Shown: piece after piece, positions 16,437 to 24,975 of the stretch
Layout of the letters: each line of letters starts with the position of its first letter
Position numbering within the stretch: position 1 is the stretch's first letter
Notes under the pieces: generated by a model
The model's input: only the letters and a program-made list of their open reading frames with translations
Database searches by the model: none
Told to the model about the DNA's origin: nothing
Assembly (NCBI GenBank): GCA_949373075.1
Contig: CASIBX010000033.1
Coordinates: 1 to 57,817 of the forward strand
Source of the DNA: Candidatus Poseidoniaceae archaeon
GTDB lineage: Archaea > Thermoplasmatota > Poseidoniia > Poseidoniales > Poseidoniaceae
Direction: 5' to 3'
DNA: 57,817 bases
Position numbers and translations under genes: made by a program

Positions 16437-17399
16437 TCATGGTATAAAATCAGAATGACTACTGCTTTCATCACTTTCTTCTGATTCTCCAAAAGAAGCA
16501 ATTCTTGTTTGTGACATCGATTGGATAATTGGCCATAGGTGCACAAACCATTCTCCATTCTCTAACATTAATTTCATCATTGGATGTTCAGATGGGTCAT
16601 CCATCTCTTCGGGAGGGGGTAAATCGTCTGGCAATTGTCTTAGTTCTGCAACTAAATCATACAACTTGCCTCTATCTTCACTTTTGATTACCCCTATTTC
16701 ACTCATTAATTCAACAACTTGTTCAACCAATTCAGCCATTTCTTCAGGAGATGGTGTTTCAACTACAGAGTCTTCGATATTAACTGGTCCGAAAATCACA
16801 CTTCCTAAACTAGTTTCAAACAAATCATCTTCTTGTCTCTCGGTTTTCACTAATTGCTGTGAATCTCTTGAACCAATCGGTGCGATAGCAAATCCTCCAT
16901 CCACTAATCCTTCTGTTAGCCATTCGGGGAGTTTATCGATTTGACCAGTAACTAGTACTCGATTTAGTTCAGGCAACGATAATTCAGAGGGGTCCGTTAT
17001 CGTTATGCATTCAACCGTAGGGTAACCACGTAAATTATTAGAAATGTGTGCGATCACATCTTTTGATGGGTCCAAAACAGTAACTTTGCCATCTTCTCCA
17101 ATAATGTGGGCGATTAGCGCGCTGATGTAGCCGCCTTTTGCGCCATATACCACCACATCTTGAGCTTCTTTTAATTCAAGATTGTATAGGAGTGTGGAGA
17201 TCATATGAGGTGCTGAAATTGTTTTCATCCCCCCTTTTGGAGTTTCAAGGAATACTACAGGTCTGTCATTGTAGAATCCTTCAGTTTCAAACTCAGTGAA
17301 GTCTTCAACAGAAATCTTTTCCATCGCATGTTCTACATCCTTTGGTACAATTACACTTGAATTCCGCAGTCTCCTGATCAACTCGGATATTTTCCCCAT
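16437..17399 (-). CDS. Protein-L-isoaspartate methyltransferase-like protein, diverged
   Basis: The N-terminal 210 residues resemble PCMT: a helical start (VPKDVEHAMEKI), KTISAPHMISTLLYNLEL, a Rossmann core (DVVVYGAKGGYISALIAHIIG, GKVTVLDPS) and a later strand around VLVTGQIDKLPEWL. The family motif usually reads EIGTGSGY; here it is VYGAKGGY, so SAM binding may be changed. A C-terminal region of about 110 residues is acidic and not part of the family (PPPEEMDDPSEHPMM; the tail is Ser/Glu-rich). True PCMT repairs isoaspartate in aged proteins. It lies between the HTH_10 regulator and the HEAT protein on one strand. Confidence 0.7.
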   Translation of the reverse strand: MGKISELIRRLRNSSVIVPKDVEHAMEKISVEDFTEFETEGFYNDRPVVFLETPKGGMKTISAPHMISTLLYNLELKEAQDVVVYGAKGGYISALIAHIIGEDGKVTVLDPSKDVIAHISNNLRGYPTVECITITDPSELSLPELNRVLVTGQIDKLPEWLTEGLVDGGFAIAPIGSRDSQQLVKTERQEDDLFETSLGSVIFGPVNIEDSVVETPSPEEMAELVEQVVELMSEIGVIKSEDRGKLYDLVAELRQLPDDLPPPEEMDDPSEHPMMKLMLENGEWFVHLWPIIQSMSQTRIASFGESEESDESSSHSDFIP

Positions 17400-17436
17400 A
17401 GTAATTCCTCAATGTGTGCTATCTAACCCAATCGAA

Positions 17437-18252
17437 TCAGGCGTCATTTTCTTTCTCTTCAGGAGATAAATTTTCAGATTTCATTTGTTGCAGGATATGC
17501 TGAAGAAGTATTTTGAAATTTTCATCATTACTATATCCGTCCTTGATTGCATCGGCTTCGATCATATCTTTGAATAAAATATATTCATCAGGATGGACGC
17601 TGATATTCGAAAAAGAGCCCATTAGGTCATCCATCACAATAGTTTCAATGCGGGATAGATGTTCTGCTAGAGTCGCTCTCGCAATCTTCAAATCTTCTGC
17701 CATGTCGGAAATTCTGACCTTTTTGTTGTGGTCATACCACCCTTTGTCGTAAGCATATTTGGCTAGTTTTAACTGCTTTTGATTAAGGGGTCCAGATGCC
17801 ATTTGAGAATCCAATTGTAAATTTCTAGCAGAAATTCTATCTGGTTTTAGAATCAACCTAGCCATTGCTGCAACCAATCGTAATCTTACATTACTGCCTT
17901 GAACAATGTAGGTCAAACCTTCCCCATCAAGCCTACATCCTGGCGCTGCAGTGGTCCCTCCTGTTCTTGCATTAAAATTAGTTAGTGGATGTGAAATTCG
18001 TACATTCAGGACATAACAGTCATCATCCATTTCAGGGTGGTGATGAATATCCAGTAATTCCATGAAGTAAACGGAATTCAGGTCTTCAGGGAATTTACCA
18101 GGCTTGAAATTCGTTTTCATCAATATTCGGATGTCTCTAGGAGTTCTTTTGATGTATGCAAGAAACTCCGCACTGTTCACAATTTCTAGCATTGGTGCAA
18201 CGTCAATACTCGCCAAGCGGGCTCTCTTCCAGAAGAGAGTAATTTCCCGCAT
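17437..18252 (-). CDS. HTH_10 (bacterio-opsin activator-type) transcriptional regulator
   Basis: The 271-residue protein has an unknown N-terminal sensor-like region (about 150 residues) and an HTH_10 DNA-binding region: LNQKQLKLAKYAYDKGWYDH, RISDMAEDLKIARATLAEHL, typical of Bat-like haloarchaeal regulators. A further C-terminal helical part follows. It is the first gene of a minus-strand run with PCMT-like, HEAT and M61 genes (gap to the next gene 37 bp), so it may control them; this is inference. An AT-rich sequence (TTAAGATAAAT on the minus strand) just upstream could be its TATA element. Confidence 0.75.
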   Translation of the reverse strand: MREITLFWKRARLASIDVAPMLEIVNSAEFLAYIKRTPRDIRILMKTNFKPGKFPEDLNSVYFMELLDIHHHPEMDDDCYVLNVRISHPLTNFNARTGGTTAAPGCRLDGEGLTYIVQGSNVRLRLVAAMARLILKPDRISARNLQLDSQMASGPLNQKQLKLAKYAYDKGWYDHNKKVRISDMAEDLKIARATLAEHLSRIETIVMDDLMGSFSNISVHPDEYILFKDMIEADAIKDGYSNDENFKILLQHILQQMKSENLSPEEKENDA

Positions 18253-18292
18253 ATTTATCTTAAATAGCGAGATGGTTTTACATCTTCGTTAC

Positions 18293-18982
18293 TTATCTGC
18301 CTTTGTTTGTAACAACTAGCATGCCTAAAATTGCTCCAGCAGCAGCCCCTACGAAAAGCAGTGATGGTTGCTCTGGACTAACGGAATAGAATCCCATCGA
18401 ACCAGCAGCCATTAAAGGAGGGCATAGCATCATCACTCTGGTTATAACTGTCGAACGGTCAAGTTTACGCTCTGGCATTACAGTAAGTGATTTTGTCCTT
18501 CGCTGAATTCTCGAAATACCTACCTTTTCTTCCAATATCGGAAGGGTTCTGTCACGCAATGATGAATCATGCTTTGGAAAACGGAACACAATCTTGCATT
18601 TTTCCGCCACCTGCAATGATTTTTCTATAATCGTTAATGGGTTTGAGGCATTAGAGAGAGATACTGAGACTCCCATACCCTCTCCTCTTACATGGGAAAG
18701 TGTACGCCATCCCCCTATTCCTTCATTGAACTCCTCTAATGCCAAACGCAATTGATTAACATCTTGATCGGTATCTGGCAACCCTCTTTTCCTACCACTT
18801 GCAAGCACGGGAGTCAAAAATAAAGCACTTACCACAATAGTCACTCCCCATAGGAAGAGGGCTAGTTGGAAGCCATCTTGACTAACACTCATAGCAATCG
18901 CCACTGCAAGCATGAATCCAGAATATAGTCCTAGAACAATCGATGCGGAGAGGGCCCGCCTGAATCCAACCTTCTCCTCCAT
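18293..18982 (-). CDS. Membrane protein of unknown function, four predicted helices
   Basis: Start ATG 18982 (229 residues) is preferred; the open frame continues to 19111 but that part overlaps the divergent gene. Two hydrophobic helices lie near the N-terminus (ALSASIVLGLYSGFMLAVAI; FQLALFLWGVTIVVSALFL) and two at the end (RVMMLCPPLMAAGSMGFYSV; SLLFVGAAAGAILGMLVV). A soluble stretch of about 110 residues is between them. I do not recognise the family. The gene is divergent from the DUF2085 gene with a 58-bp shared promoter gap. Confidence 0.65.
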   Translation of the reverse strand: MEEKVGFRRALSASIVLGLYSGFMLAVAIAMSVSQDGFQLALFLWGVTIVVSALFLTPVLASGRKRGLPDTDQDVNQLRLALEEFNEGIGGWRTLSHVRGEGMGVSVSLSNASNPLTIIEKSLQVAEKCKIVFRFPKHDSSLRDRTLPILEEKVGISRIQRRTKSLTVMPERKLDRSTVITRVMMLCPPLMAAGSMGFYSVSPEQPSLLFVGAAAGAILGMLVVTNKGR

Positions 18983-19040
18983 GGCCGGTCCACTACAAAC
19001 TGAGGGAAAAGATATACGCTCGCAACTGTTAGAATAGTAC

Positions 19041-19793
19041 ATGGAAAGGAATGGGTTGGAGAATCGGTCCCGAGAAAAGAAAATCGGGAACTGGGTTGGT
19101 GGTGTATCCACCTTTTTCCTAATTTCATTTTTCTTAGTCCCTGCATATCTTCCATCGGATAGTGTGCCTGACCTGTCAGGTAGAGCAAATATGATTGATT
19201 ATTATTCTGATGATTCATGGGGGAATGTTCAATCGAGTGAAGGCCAAAGTGCTGGGCATAACCAAAGTGTTCATGGAAACTTCGCATGGAGTGAACTAGA
19301 TCCTTATGCTGCATTTGTTTATGGTTTTGGAGATTTAAATTGCCATATGAAATGGGAGCGTTCTTGGGATATAAACGGCAACCAGATGCCAGTTTGTGTA
19401 CGTGACATCGGTATATTTCTCGGCTTAGCCATCGGTGGATTTTTGTTTTCTAGACGAGGATTAAATCGATGGACATTAAGAGATTCATTCCTATCTATGT
19501 TTCCCGATGACAAACTCGATGCCACTTACAAGAATAATACTCGCACTAGAATGATGCTGATAGTAGCCGCAATTTCGGTTATACCGATGGCATTGGATGG
19601 CTTCACTCAGATGTTAACCGATTATGAGTCAACTGCTTTCATGCGACTGATTACTGGTACTCCATTTGGAATATTCATCGGGTCTTTTTTGGCATCGTCT
19701 TTTTCAGCTCGTCCACAATATTTCTCAAAAGATCCATCAATGGTTCAACTGCCTTCTGGTAGTCGTTTTACTCTGAGTAGTGAAGAAGAGTAA
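19041..19793 (+). CDS. DUF2085 membrane protein
   Basis: The 250-residue protein has an N-terminal helix, an outside loop, and a core with conserved Cys and Arg residues: DLNCHMKWERSW, then NQMPVCVRDIGIFLGL. This matches the DUF2085 pattern (CH...RS...PVC.R..GIY.G). Three further helices follow (MLIVAAISVIPMALDGFTQM and FGIFIGSFLASSF among them). The role of DUF2085 proteins is not known. The stop at 19793 almost touches the end of the convergent tmk gene. Confidence 0.75.
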   Translation: MERNGLENRSREKKIGNWVGGVSTFFLISFFLVPAYLPSDSVPDLSGRANMIDYYSDDSWGNVQSSEGQSAGHNQSVHGNFAWSELDPYAAFVYGFGDLNCHMKWERSWDINGNQMPVCVRDIGIFLGLAIGGFLFSRRGLNRWTLRDSFLSMFPDDKLDATYKNNTRTRMMLIVAAISVIPMALDGFTQMLTDYESTAFMRLITGTPFGIFIGSFLASSFSARPQYFSKDPSMVQLPSGSRFTLSSEEE

Positions 19794-19794
19794 T

Positions 19795-21151
19795 TCATTG
19801 TGGCGGTTCAACCGACCACCAAATTACTAATTCTTCTTCGCTTTTTGGAACAGGGCATTCAGCATGCCCACTTGAGATTAGAGTTAGTCTTTCAATCACA
19901 TGTTTGACTGCATTACGTATCTGCAATGGGGTCTTTTTGTCTTCAGTAGATAGGATGATGTCCTGACAAAGCGTTTGCCCAATTCGCTTTCAGGATTAGA
20001 TCTACGCCAACTAGCTAGATGCAGTTCTAAGTGGCCACATGGCCAGGCAAAGTCTACCATAGCCAAGCCTGCTCTTTCGTAATTTGAACATCTGTGCTTC
20101 AGCAAAAGGAACATGGCTCTGTTGGCGATGTATCCAGCTCTCTTGCTCCATCCATTTGACCAGTCGTTGAGTGTGCCTCTTAGTAACTGAACGAACCGGG
20201 CCCAGTTGGCGATGCAGGCTGGGTACATCTGTGGTGTCTGTGAGGGATAAAGTTCCTAAGTATGGCCCAAGATGAATGTGCAATTGGTCGACCAGGAACA
20301 TCTGAATTTCGAGCCTTTATCTTCGTCCCATTCGTCTTCAGCCAATTTCATCCATTGTGCGGGCGATTTACCGTCCAACCAATCTTCTAGTAATGAGATA
20401 TGCTTAGATGGCGCTCCTGGTAGTCTTTGTTGAGTTTGAACACCAGTTGTCAGACTCTTCAATAGGTGTCTGTCAACCTCATCACGATTGACATTCAAGG
20501 GGTCAGGTCTTCGATTAAAGAATGAACCAAGAACTTGGGACAGTTGCTTTTCTAGCTCATCCAGTCCGCCTTCATTTAGAACAGGTCCGATTACTACGGA
20601 GCGGCTGAAAGGAAGAGGAGTCTCTATTTCTCCAGATAAGATTCCTCTGAATCCAGCACGTATTTTTGTCTGGATTTCAGTCGTTTCAAAGTATTCATGC
20701 TTTTCACCTGCCATTCGTAAAGTTCCAGAATTGATTCTCTTCATCGCTTTTGCCGGATCACAATCAATCCAGATTACTAAATCAGGAATCATTGCAGCCG
20801 CATTCATTTTGGATACTTGTTCTAAGCCCAATTCTCCTACGACTCCTTGGTAAACTAAACTCGAATGTATATTGCGGTCTGAAATTACTAAGTCGCCTTT
20901 CAGTAATCTTGGCCGAATCCATGTATGTGAATGGTCCACTCTATCTGCAGCGAATAACCCAGCTTCTTGCAACGGAGTATGTCCTCCCTTACTTACGGCC
21001 CTAAGTGCAATTTTACCTAATTCACTATGCCTTCTAGGTTCATGGGTATATGTACATTTGGAAATGCTAAACGTTTAGCCAAAGCTCCTAAAATCCTGAC
21101 GGCTTCACCCTTTCCCGAGCCATCGCCACCTTCGACGGTAATGAGGTACAT
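19795..21151 (-). pseudogene. tmk: Thymidylate kinase with C-terminal extension, broken by four frameshifts
   Basis: Read across frames, this is one long kinase of about 450 residues. It begins at ATG 21151 with P-loop VEGGDGSGKGEA, continues THEPRRHSELGKIAL, and has the dTMP kinase motif SDRNIHSSLVYQG. After about 250 residues an unusual C-terminal region follows, with RSVTKRHTQRLVKWMEQ, AMVDFAWPCGHLELHLASW and CPVPKSEEELVIWWS. Breaks are near 21050, 20303, 20085 and 19979, each explained by one missing base, mostly in short homopolymers. The P-loop has Gly where Ser/Thr is usual after Lys. Thymidylate kinase makes dTDP and is essential, so sequence error is likelier than a dead gene. Confidence 0.75.
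20256..20972 (-). CDS. tmk: Thymidylate kinase, largest intact fragment
   Basis: This 238-residue stretch is the core of the broken tmk without its P-loop. It holds SDRNIHSSLVYQG (substrate and magnesium region), PDLVIWIDCDPAKAMKRI (Walker-B-like strand) and the lid-side region up to DKGSKF. The frame is open beyond the first TTG shown here, up to about 21052, where THEPRRHSELGK joins it to the P-loop part in another frame. As it stands it cannot be an active kinase. Confidence 0.65.
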   Translation of the reverse strand: MQEAGLFAADRVDHSHTWIRPRLLKGDLVISDRNIHSSLVYQGVVGELGLEQVSKMNAAAMIPDLVIWIDCDPAKAMKRINSGTLRMAGEKHEYFETTEIQTKIRAGFRGILSGEIETPLPFSRSVVIGPVLNEGGLDELEKQLSQVLGSFFNRRPDPLNVNRDEVDRHLLKSLTTGVQTQQRLPGAPSKHISLLEDWLDGKSPAQWMKLAEDEWDEDKGSKFRCSWSTNCTFILGHT

Positions 21152-21153
21152 TG

Positions 21154-21546
21154 TCAAAATGCCTCCAACTCATTGTTGGATCTTCGAAATTCATCTTTGT
21201 TTAACATTAGAAGTATCATGCTGAGTAGAATTAAAGCAGGGCCGAATATGATTAATCCCCTGCTGAATAAACCTACCCAGCAAAATGCTTGTGTTCTTCG
21301 ATAGCGCTTCTTACGCTTAATTTCGAATGAAGCATGGACGCCTACCAAGGCACAGCCGATGGTGAATAAACCTTCAACTGTGGCTAATGCTACTGCATTT
21401 TCCATCGACCAACCTTCGGTTTGAGAACGTTCATCCTTAGTCCTTTCACCATCGACCTTCACAACCATGGTGATAGGTGAAATACCAATGGGTTCGGGTT
21501 TGAAAATCAAAATTACCTTTTCATAGCCTTCTTTTGATACATGCAA
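21154..21546 (-). CDS. C-terminal fragment of the carboxypeptidase-regulatory-domain membrane protein
   Basis: This 130-residue intact piece has the last strands of the beta domain (VSKEGYEKVILIFKP), a linker and two membrane helices. The same protein continues upstream in other frames up to about 22018. It is not a gene of its own. Confidence 0.5.
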   Translation of the reverse strand: MHVSKEGYEKVILIFKPEPIGISPITMVVKVDGERTKDERSQTEGWSMENAVALATVEGLFTIGCALVGVHASFEIKRKKRYRRTQAFCWVGLFSRGLIIFGPALILLSMILLMLNKDEFRRSNNELEAF

Positions 21547-21748
21547 TTGGTATTCTTTTACAGTAACCTCTTCTATTGTATATCGTCCATTTTCATCTGT
21601 GAAATTACTTTGATTACCGATCCTGAATCAGGGTCGACTAATTCTATAGTTACCCCTTCAACAGCATAACCCTCTTGGTCTAGAACCCTCCATGGATGTT
21701 AGGGCATCATTTGATTTGAAAATGGAGGAATTAAGTAATCCCGATGGG

Positions 21749-21985
21749 TTACCTTGTAGGATTAATGTTCCAGATAAGAATTCCCATCAATGCGCCGATC
21801 ATCACGAAGGCTGAAGCGATTTTTCTTCTACGGTCGCCATCTGATATGTATCCGTCATCTAGTTCGAGAAACTGTAGTTCTCTTTTAGTGGGTGCTTGAA
21901 CAACGATTTCATCGTCAGCCTTCTTTTCTCTTCTTCGGGTGGCAATTCGCGACTTGATCAACTTTGATTGCACTCTTTGACGCAA
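21749..21985 (-). CDS. N-terminal fragment of the carboxypeptidase-regulatory-domain membrane protein
   Basis: This 78-residue piece holds the Arg/Lys-rich cytoplasmic part and first membrane helix (ASAFVMIGALMGILIW). The frame then shifts and continues as SGTLILQGNPSGLL. It could be a small single-helix membrane protein if the break is real. Confidence 0.45.
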   Translation of the reverse strand: MRQRVQSKLIKSRIATRRREKKADDEIVVQAPTKRELQFLELDDGYISDGDRRRKIASAFVMIGALMGILIWNINPTR

Positions 21986-22266
21986 TGCTGCAAGCCGGTT
22001 TTCTTTCTCGTCGCTAATTTAGATCCCCCCGGTACGTGATAGCGGAGGTCGTGCGCGGATTTCACCCCTCCCCTCTCTTATCCGCGAAAATATCCATGCT
22101 AAGTTACCCCAAACTAGGAGTATACAACACATTAACAGGACTCCGATGGCCATGTCATCATTCTCTTGTTCTGCGATATCTTCTTGTTCAGTCAGTGCCT
22201 CATCTATCCACTGGTTCTGGCCTTGCGATTCAGTACTTCTGGAATCTAAGCATCAACCAGAACCTG

Positions 22267-22734
22267 TTAGTAGGCCGATTCTAGGATGAAGCCTACTTTC
22301 TGAAGTGAATCGGCACTGATTTTGTCAGCAGTATCATTGTGGGTATGCCAATGCCCTCCAAAATATTCAGCACCCTCGCCATATCTTGTATCAATGATGT
22401 CAATGCTGGGTATTCCTAATCTCATCTGCATGGACGTGATCGTCATATATGTCGTCATACCATCGAAATTGAAATATGATGAATCACCAAATCCACATGT
22501 TTCTTCAAAGAATAATATCGTATCAATAGTCCTGTTCCATAGTTCAGTGTCTCCAGGGGATGTCTTCCTTAATGTGAGGTTTGAGTCTCCTACCATGTCG
22601 ACTAAAACAAATGATTCAATAGAGTCAATTTCTTCAGCGCTTAGATTATCTGCCCAGGCTTCAGCTCCCAAGTGCATAAGTTCGAAGTGATTCTCCTTGG
22701 TCTTCTCCATCGGTGAAAAATAATGTAATTTCAT
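22267..22734 (-). CDS. M28 peptidase, C-terminal fragment
   Basis: The fragment carries the last two metal motifs of the M28 fold (DMVGDSNL and HWHTHNDTADK). It overlaps the N-terminal fragment and continues its domain from NHFELMHLGAEAW onward. Confidence 0.6.
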   Translation of the reverse strand: MKLHYFSPMEKTKENHFELMHLGAEAWADNLSAEEIDSIESFVLVDMVGDSNLTLRKTSPGDTELWNRTIDTILFFEETCGFGDSSYFNFDGMTTYMTITSMQMRLGIPSIDIIDTRYGEGAEYFGGHWHTHNDTADKISADSLQKVGFILESAY

Positions 22735-23239
22735 GTGATAGGTTCATCGCAGGGATGTGCTTTGCTAATTCAAGTAATACCGCAACTCCGCTTGCACCAT
22801 CATTAGCCCCTAGAATCGGCTCGTCTCTCCTACTTTCATTCCAATCATTTTCAGCCTGGCCACGGGTATCATAGTGTGCAGCTAATATTACAGTAGAACC
22901 CAAACCTGGATTCCAGGTTGCGAATATATTGGTTAGCACCATGCCGTTTACGTGGTGAGTCTTTTCAGTTATTTCCCACCCAGTTAGGTTACTCTTTATC
23001 GATTCGCGAAGTGCTGAACTTGCAGCGGAACCAGGCAACCTGGGTCCTAGAGAGGTTTGGAATTGTACAGATTCATTTGCCATCTCCCCATCAAAAGAAA
23101 GTTGGCAACCAATAGGGGTATCTTCACCTCTTGACCACCTGTTGATGTCAATGCTGGAGACATGAGAAGAAGGGCCAAAATTACGGCAACTACCATTCGC
23201 ATTGATGATGCCACATTCGCCGAGTATTAAATACCTCAT
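22661..23239 (-). CDS. M28 peptidase, N-terminal fragment
   Basis: The fragment holds the first three metal motifs (AAHYDTR, GANDGASGVAVLLELA and TDGEDQGE), then leaves the family frame after QGE. The frame is open upstream to beyond 23323, but that part lies across the signal peptide of the divergent gene. Confidence 0.6.
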   Translation of the reverse strand: MRYLILGECGIINANGSCRNFGPSSHVSSIDINRWSRGEDTPIGCQLSFDGEMANESVQFQTSLGPRLPGSAASSALRESIKSNLTGWEITEKTHHVNGMVLTNIFATWNPGLGSTVILAAHYDTRGQAENDWNESRRDEPILGANDGASGVAVLLELAKHIPAMNLSHEITLFFTDGEDQGESLRTYALGS

Positions 23240-23278
23240 TTGAACTCGGATATTTGTAATGCAGTAATGCGTTTCATT

Positions 23279-23283
23279 GGAGG
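23279..23283 (+). promoter_or_regulatory. Shine-Dalgarno GGAGG fixing the metalloprotease start
   Basis: GGAGGT is eight bases in front of ATG 23292. It supports a start there, followed at once by a typical signal peptide (RAYTILLVFLLIF). Confidence 0.6.
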
Positions 23284-23863
23284 TAAGATAAATGTCCGAA
23301 CGATGCTCTACTCGCGCATACACAATTCTGCTTGTTTTCCTTCTTATCTTCCATCCCCAATGGTGTCTGCAGACTCGCCCAAGGGACGCTAGATGAGAGT
23401 TGAATTCACACCAGTCTTTGGCAGATATCGGCGACTTTGCTTCAAAGATTCACACCCATACATGATTGCAGATAGCGATGATATGCTATACAGTGCTACC
23501 AGGTTAATGAAACAGCATGGGTGATGAAGGAATGCCTGGTGTGGATATCGCCACCTCTCCTCAGTCCAAGACCAGTGGCAGAGCTTGCACTCCTTACAAT
23601 GAGGGAGATAGTCGCTACAGTTCCTACATCGGGAGGTTCTATCGATGTAACTATTGAGAAAACAACTTCTACAGCTGCTTTCATGGTTGAGAGTGGACGT
23701 ACTCTTTCTTCAACAGTCTTGAATAACTGGGCAAGTACTTGGGATTCGACAGTTTATCCTACTCTAATGACTTACTTTGGTAAAGATTACTTTGATGGAA
23801 GAGGTATTGCCGCTCCAGATGTAGACAATAATTGTCAGATTGAAATTGTGATTTACGCAATCG

Positions 23864-24757
23864 ATGGAGCATTACAATATCGGCGGGTATTTTTCACCGG
23901 GTATGTCTGCTTCCCGTGAAGCGATTTTCATCGATATCGACGATGCACCTCTAACTTGGTCCAAGGTGATTCTAGCACACGAATTACAACATTTACTTCA
24001 CAATGCTCTAGACCCATATGAGAACTTATGGATTGATGAAGGCGCTGCAGATATGGCGGCATTCCTTTGTTTTGGTGGTTCGTCGACACTTTATGGCCAC
24101 GTTAATGCATGGACTACAGCAAGTCACCACTCAGTTAGATGGTGGAATCAAAGAATTGCAGACTATGGAGGCGGATTCATTTTCCTTCTCTATCTTGCAG
24201 ACCACCTTGGAGGAGGTCCTGCGATTCGTAAGTTAGCTCAGGATTCTTCAACTGGTGCAGCTGGAATTGAAGATCTTGCTAGGAATCCAGTAGGTGCAAC
24301 CCCTGGCGTAATTGGTCGTGATTTCATCGATATTTACACTAATTTCACAATAGCATCCACACTGGATAGCGATCAAGGAATCTATGGTATGTCAAATCTT
24401 TACATGTCTCCTGCATGCGGTTCAAGTGATTTCTGTAGGATTCAACCCGCAGATTCCAATAGTGATTGGATTGGACCATGGTCTTCGACTGGAAATGCAG
24501 TAGAAGGATGGGGCGTGCAGGTTTTCAAGTTCACACCTGGTTCGGCAGCACCAGCCCCATTGACCATGAGATTTACTGGCGATGTTCCTGGAATGGATGG
24601 AGTGATAATGAGTCGTGCTTCAGCGGATGGAATTTACACTCGTACCGATATTAACTTCAATGGCGCAGTAGGGACTGCTTTAGTCCCTGGTTTTGGAAAT
24701 ATTACAGATGAAATATGGGCTATTACTTGGCTATGCATCAAATCAGGGGGATTGTGA
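23864..24757 (+). CDS. Metalloprotease catalytic fragment
   Basis: This 297-residue intact frame has the zinc helix HELQHLLHN and EGAADMAAF, then a beta-rich part. It joins the earlier frame at about 23880 (IVIYAIDGA then YNIGGYFSPG) and the later one at about 24735 (ITW then YASNQGDCDY). A short helical domain between zinc motif and beta region looks like the C-terminal half of a thermolysin-like fold. Confidence 0.65.
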   Translation: MEHYNIGGYFSPGMSASREAIFIDIDDAPLTWSKVILAHELQHLLHNALDPYENLWIDEGAADMAAFLCFGGSSTLYGHVNAWTTASHHSVRWWNQRIADYGGGFIFLLYLADHLGGGPAIRKLAQDSSTGAAGIEDLARNPVGATPGVIGRDFIDIYTNFTIASTLDSDQGIYGMSNLYMSPACGSSDFCRIQPADSNSDWIGPWSSTGNAVEGWGVQVFKFTPGSAAPAPLTMRFTGDVPGMDGVIMSRASADGIYTRTDINFNGAVGTALVPGFGNITDEIWAITWLCIKSGGL

Positions 24758-24975
24758 TTATACATCCTGTGGAAGTTCCTACCCACAAGGCGTTATTGAT
24801 GTAGAGGCCGCAAGAATAACCTCCCCTGCAACTCTAAGCTTCAATTCGACAGTATTGGCAGACAGAGATGGCGACTCTATGGTCGATACTGCTGAAATTG
24901 AATTTAATGTACTTTCAAATGCATTCTTTGAGGATTTAGATGTGGAGATACAGGTAAGAGAATGCTTCAGGAATA

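Larger units (their letters stand above)
21154..22018 (-). pseudogene. Membrane protein with carboxypeptidase-regulatory-like domain, broken by three frameshifts
   Basis: The joined reading gives a basic cytoplasmic N-terminus (SKLIKSRIATRRREKK), one helix (IASAFVMIGALMGILI), an outside beta domain of carboxypeptidase-regulatory type (WRVLDQEGYAVEGVTIELVD; FTDENGRYTIEEVTVKEY), then two more helices (VEGLFTIGCALVGVHA; GLIIFGPALILLSMILLML). Breaks lie near 21765, 21690 and 21612; the last is a lost A in a run. The first codon after the M28 stop is ATT (22016-22018) followed by Ser-Asp-Glu, as if an ATG had changed; TTG 21985 is another start. Its stop is two bases from the tmk ATG, so they form an operon. 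Confidence 0.65.
22019..23239 (-). pseudogene. M28 peptidase / glutaminyl cyclase-like protein, broken by frameshifts
   Basis: Joined frames give a zinc enzyme of the M28/QPCT type. The metal and active-site residues are AAHYDTR (His), GANDGASG (Asp), FTDGEDQGE (Glu), VLVDMVGDSNL (Asp) and HWHTHNDTADK (His). A C-terminal helix follows in a further frame (MAIGVLLMCCILLVWGNLAW), and the gene ends at the TAA at 22019. Breaks lie near 22700, 22275 and 22245. ATG 23239 is the likely start, though no signal peptide is seen there. It may be an aminopeptidase or glutaminyl-peptide cyclotransferase. It is first in an operon with the next two genes and divergent from the metalloprotease. Confidence 0.7.

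Noticed and set aside
18983-19314. Upstream extension and a second minus-strand frame opposite the DUF2085 gene
   Set aside because: They overlap the divergent DUF2085 gene, whose start and signal are better supported.
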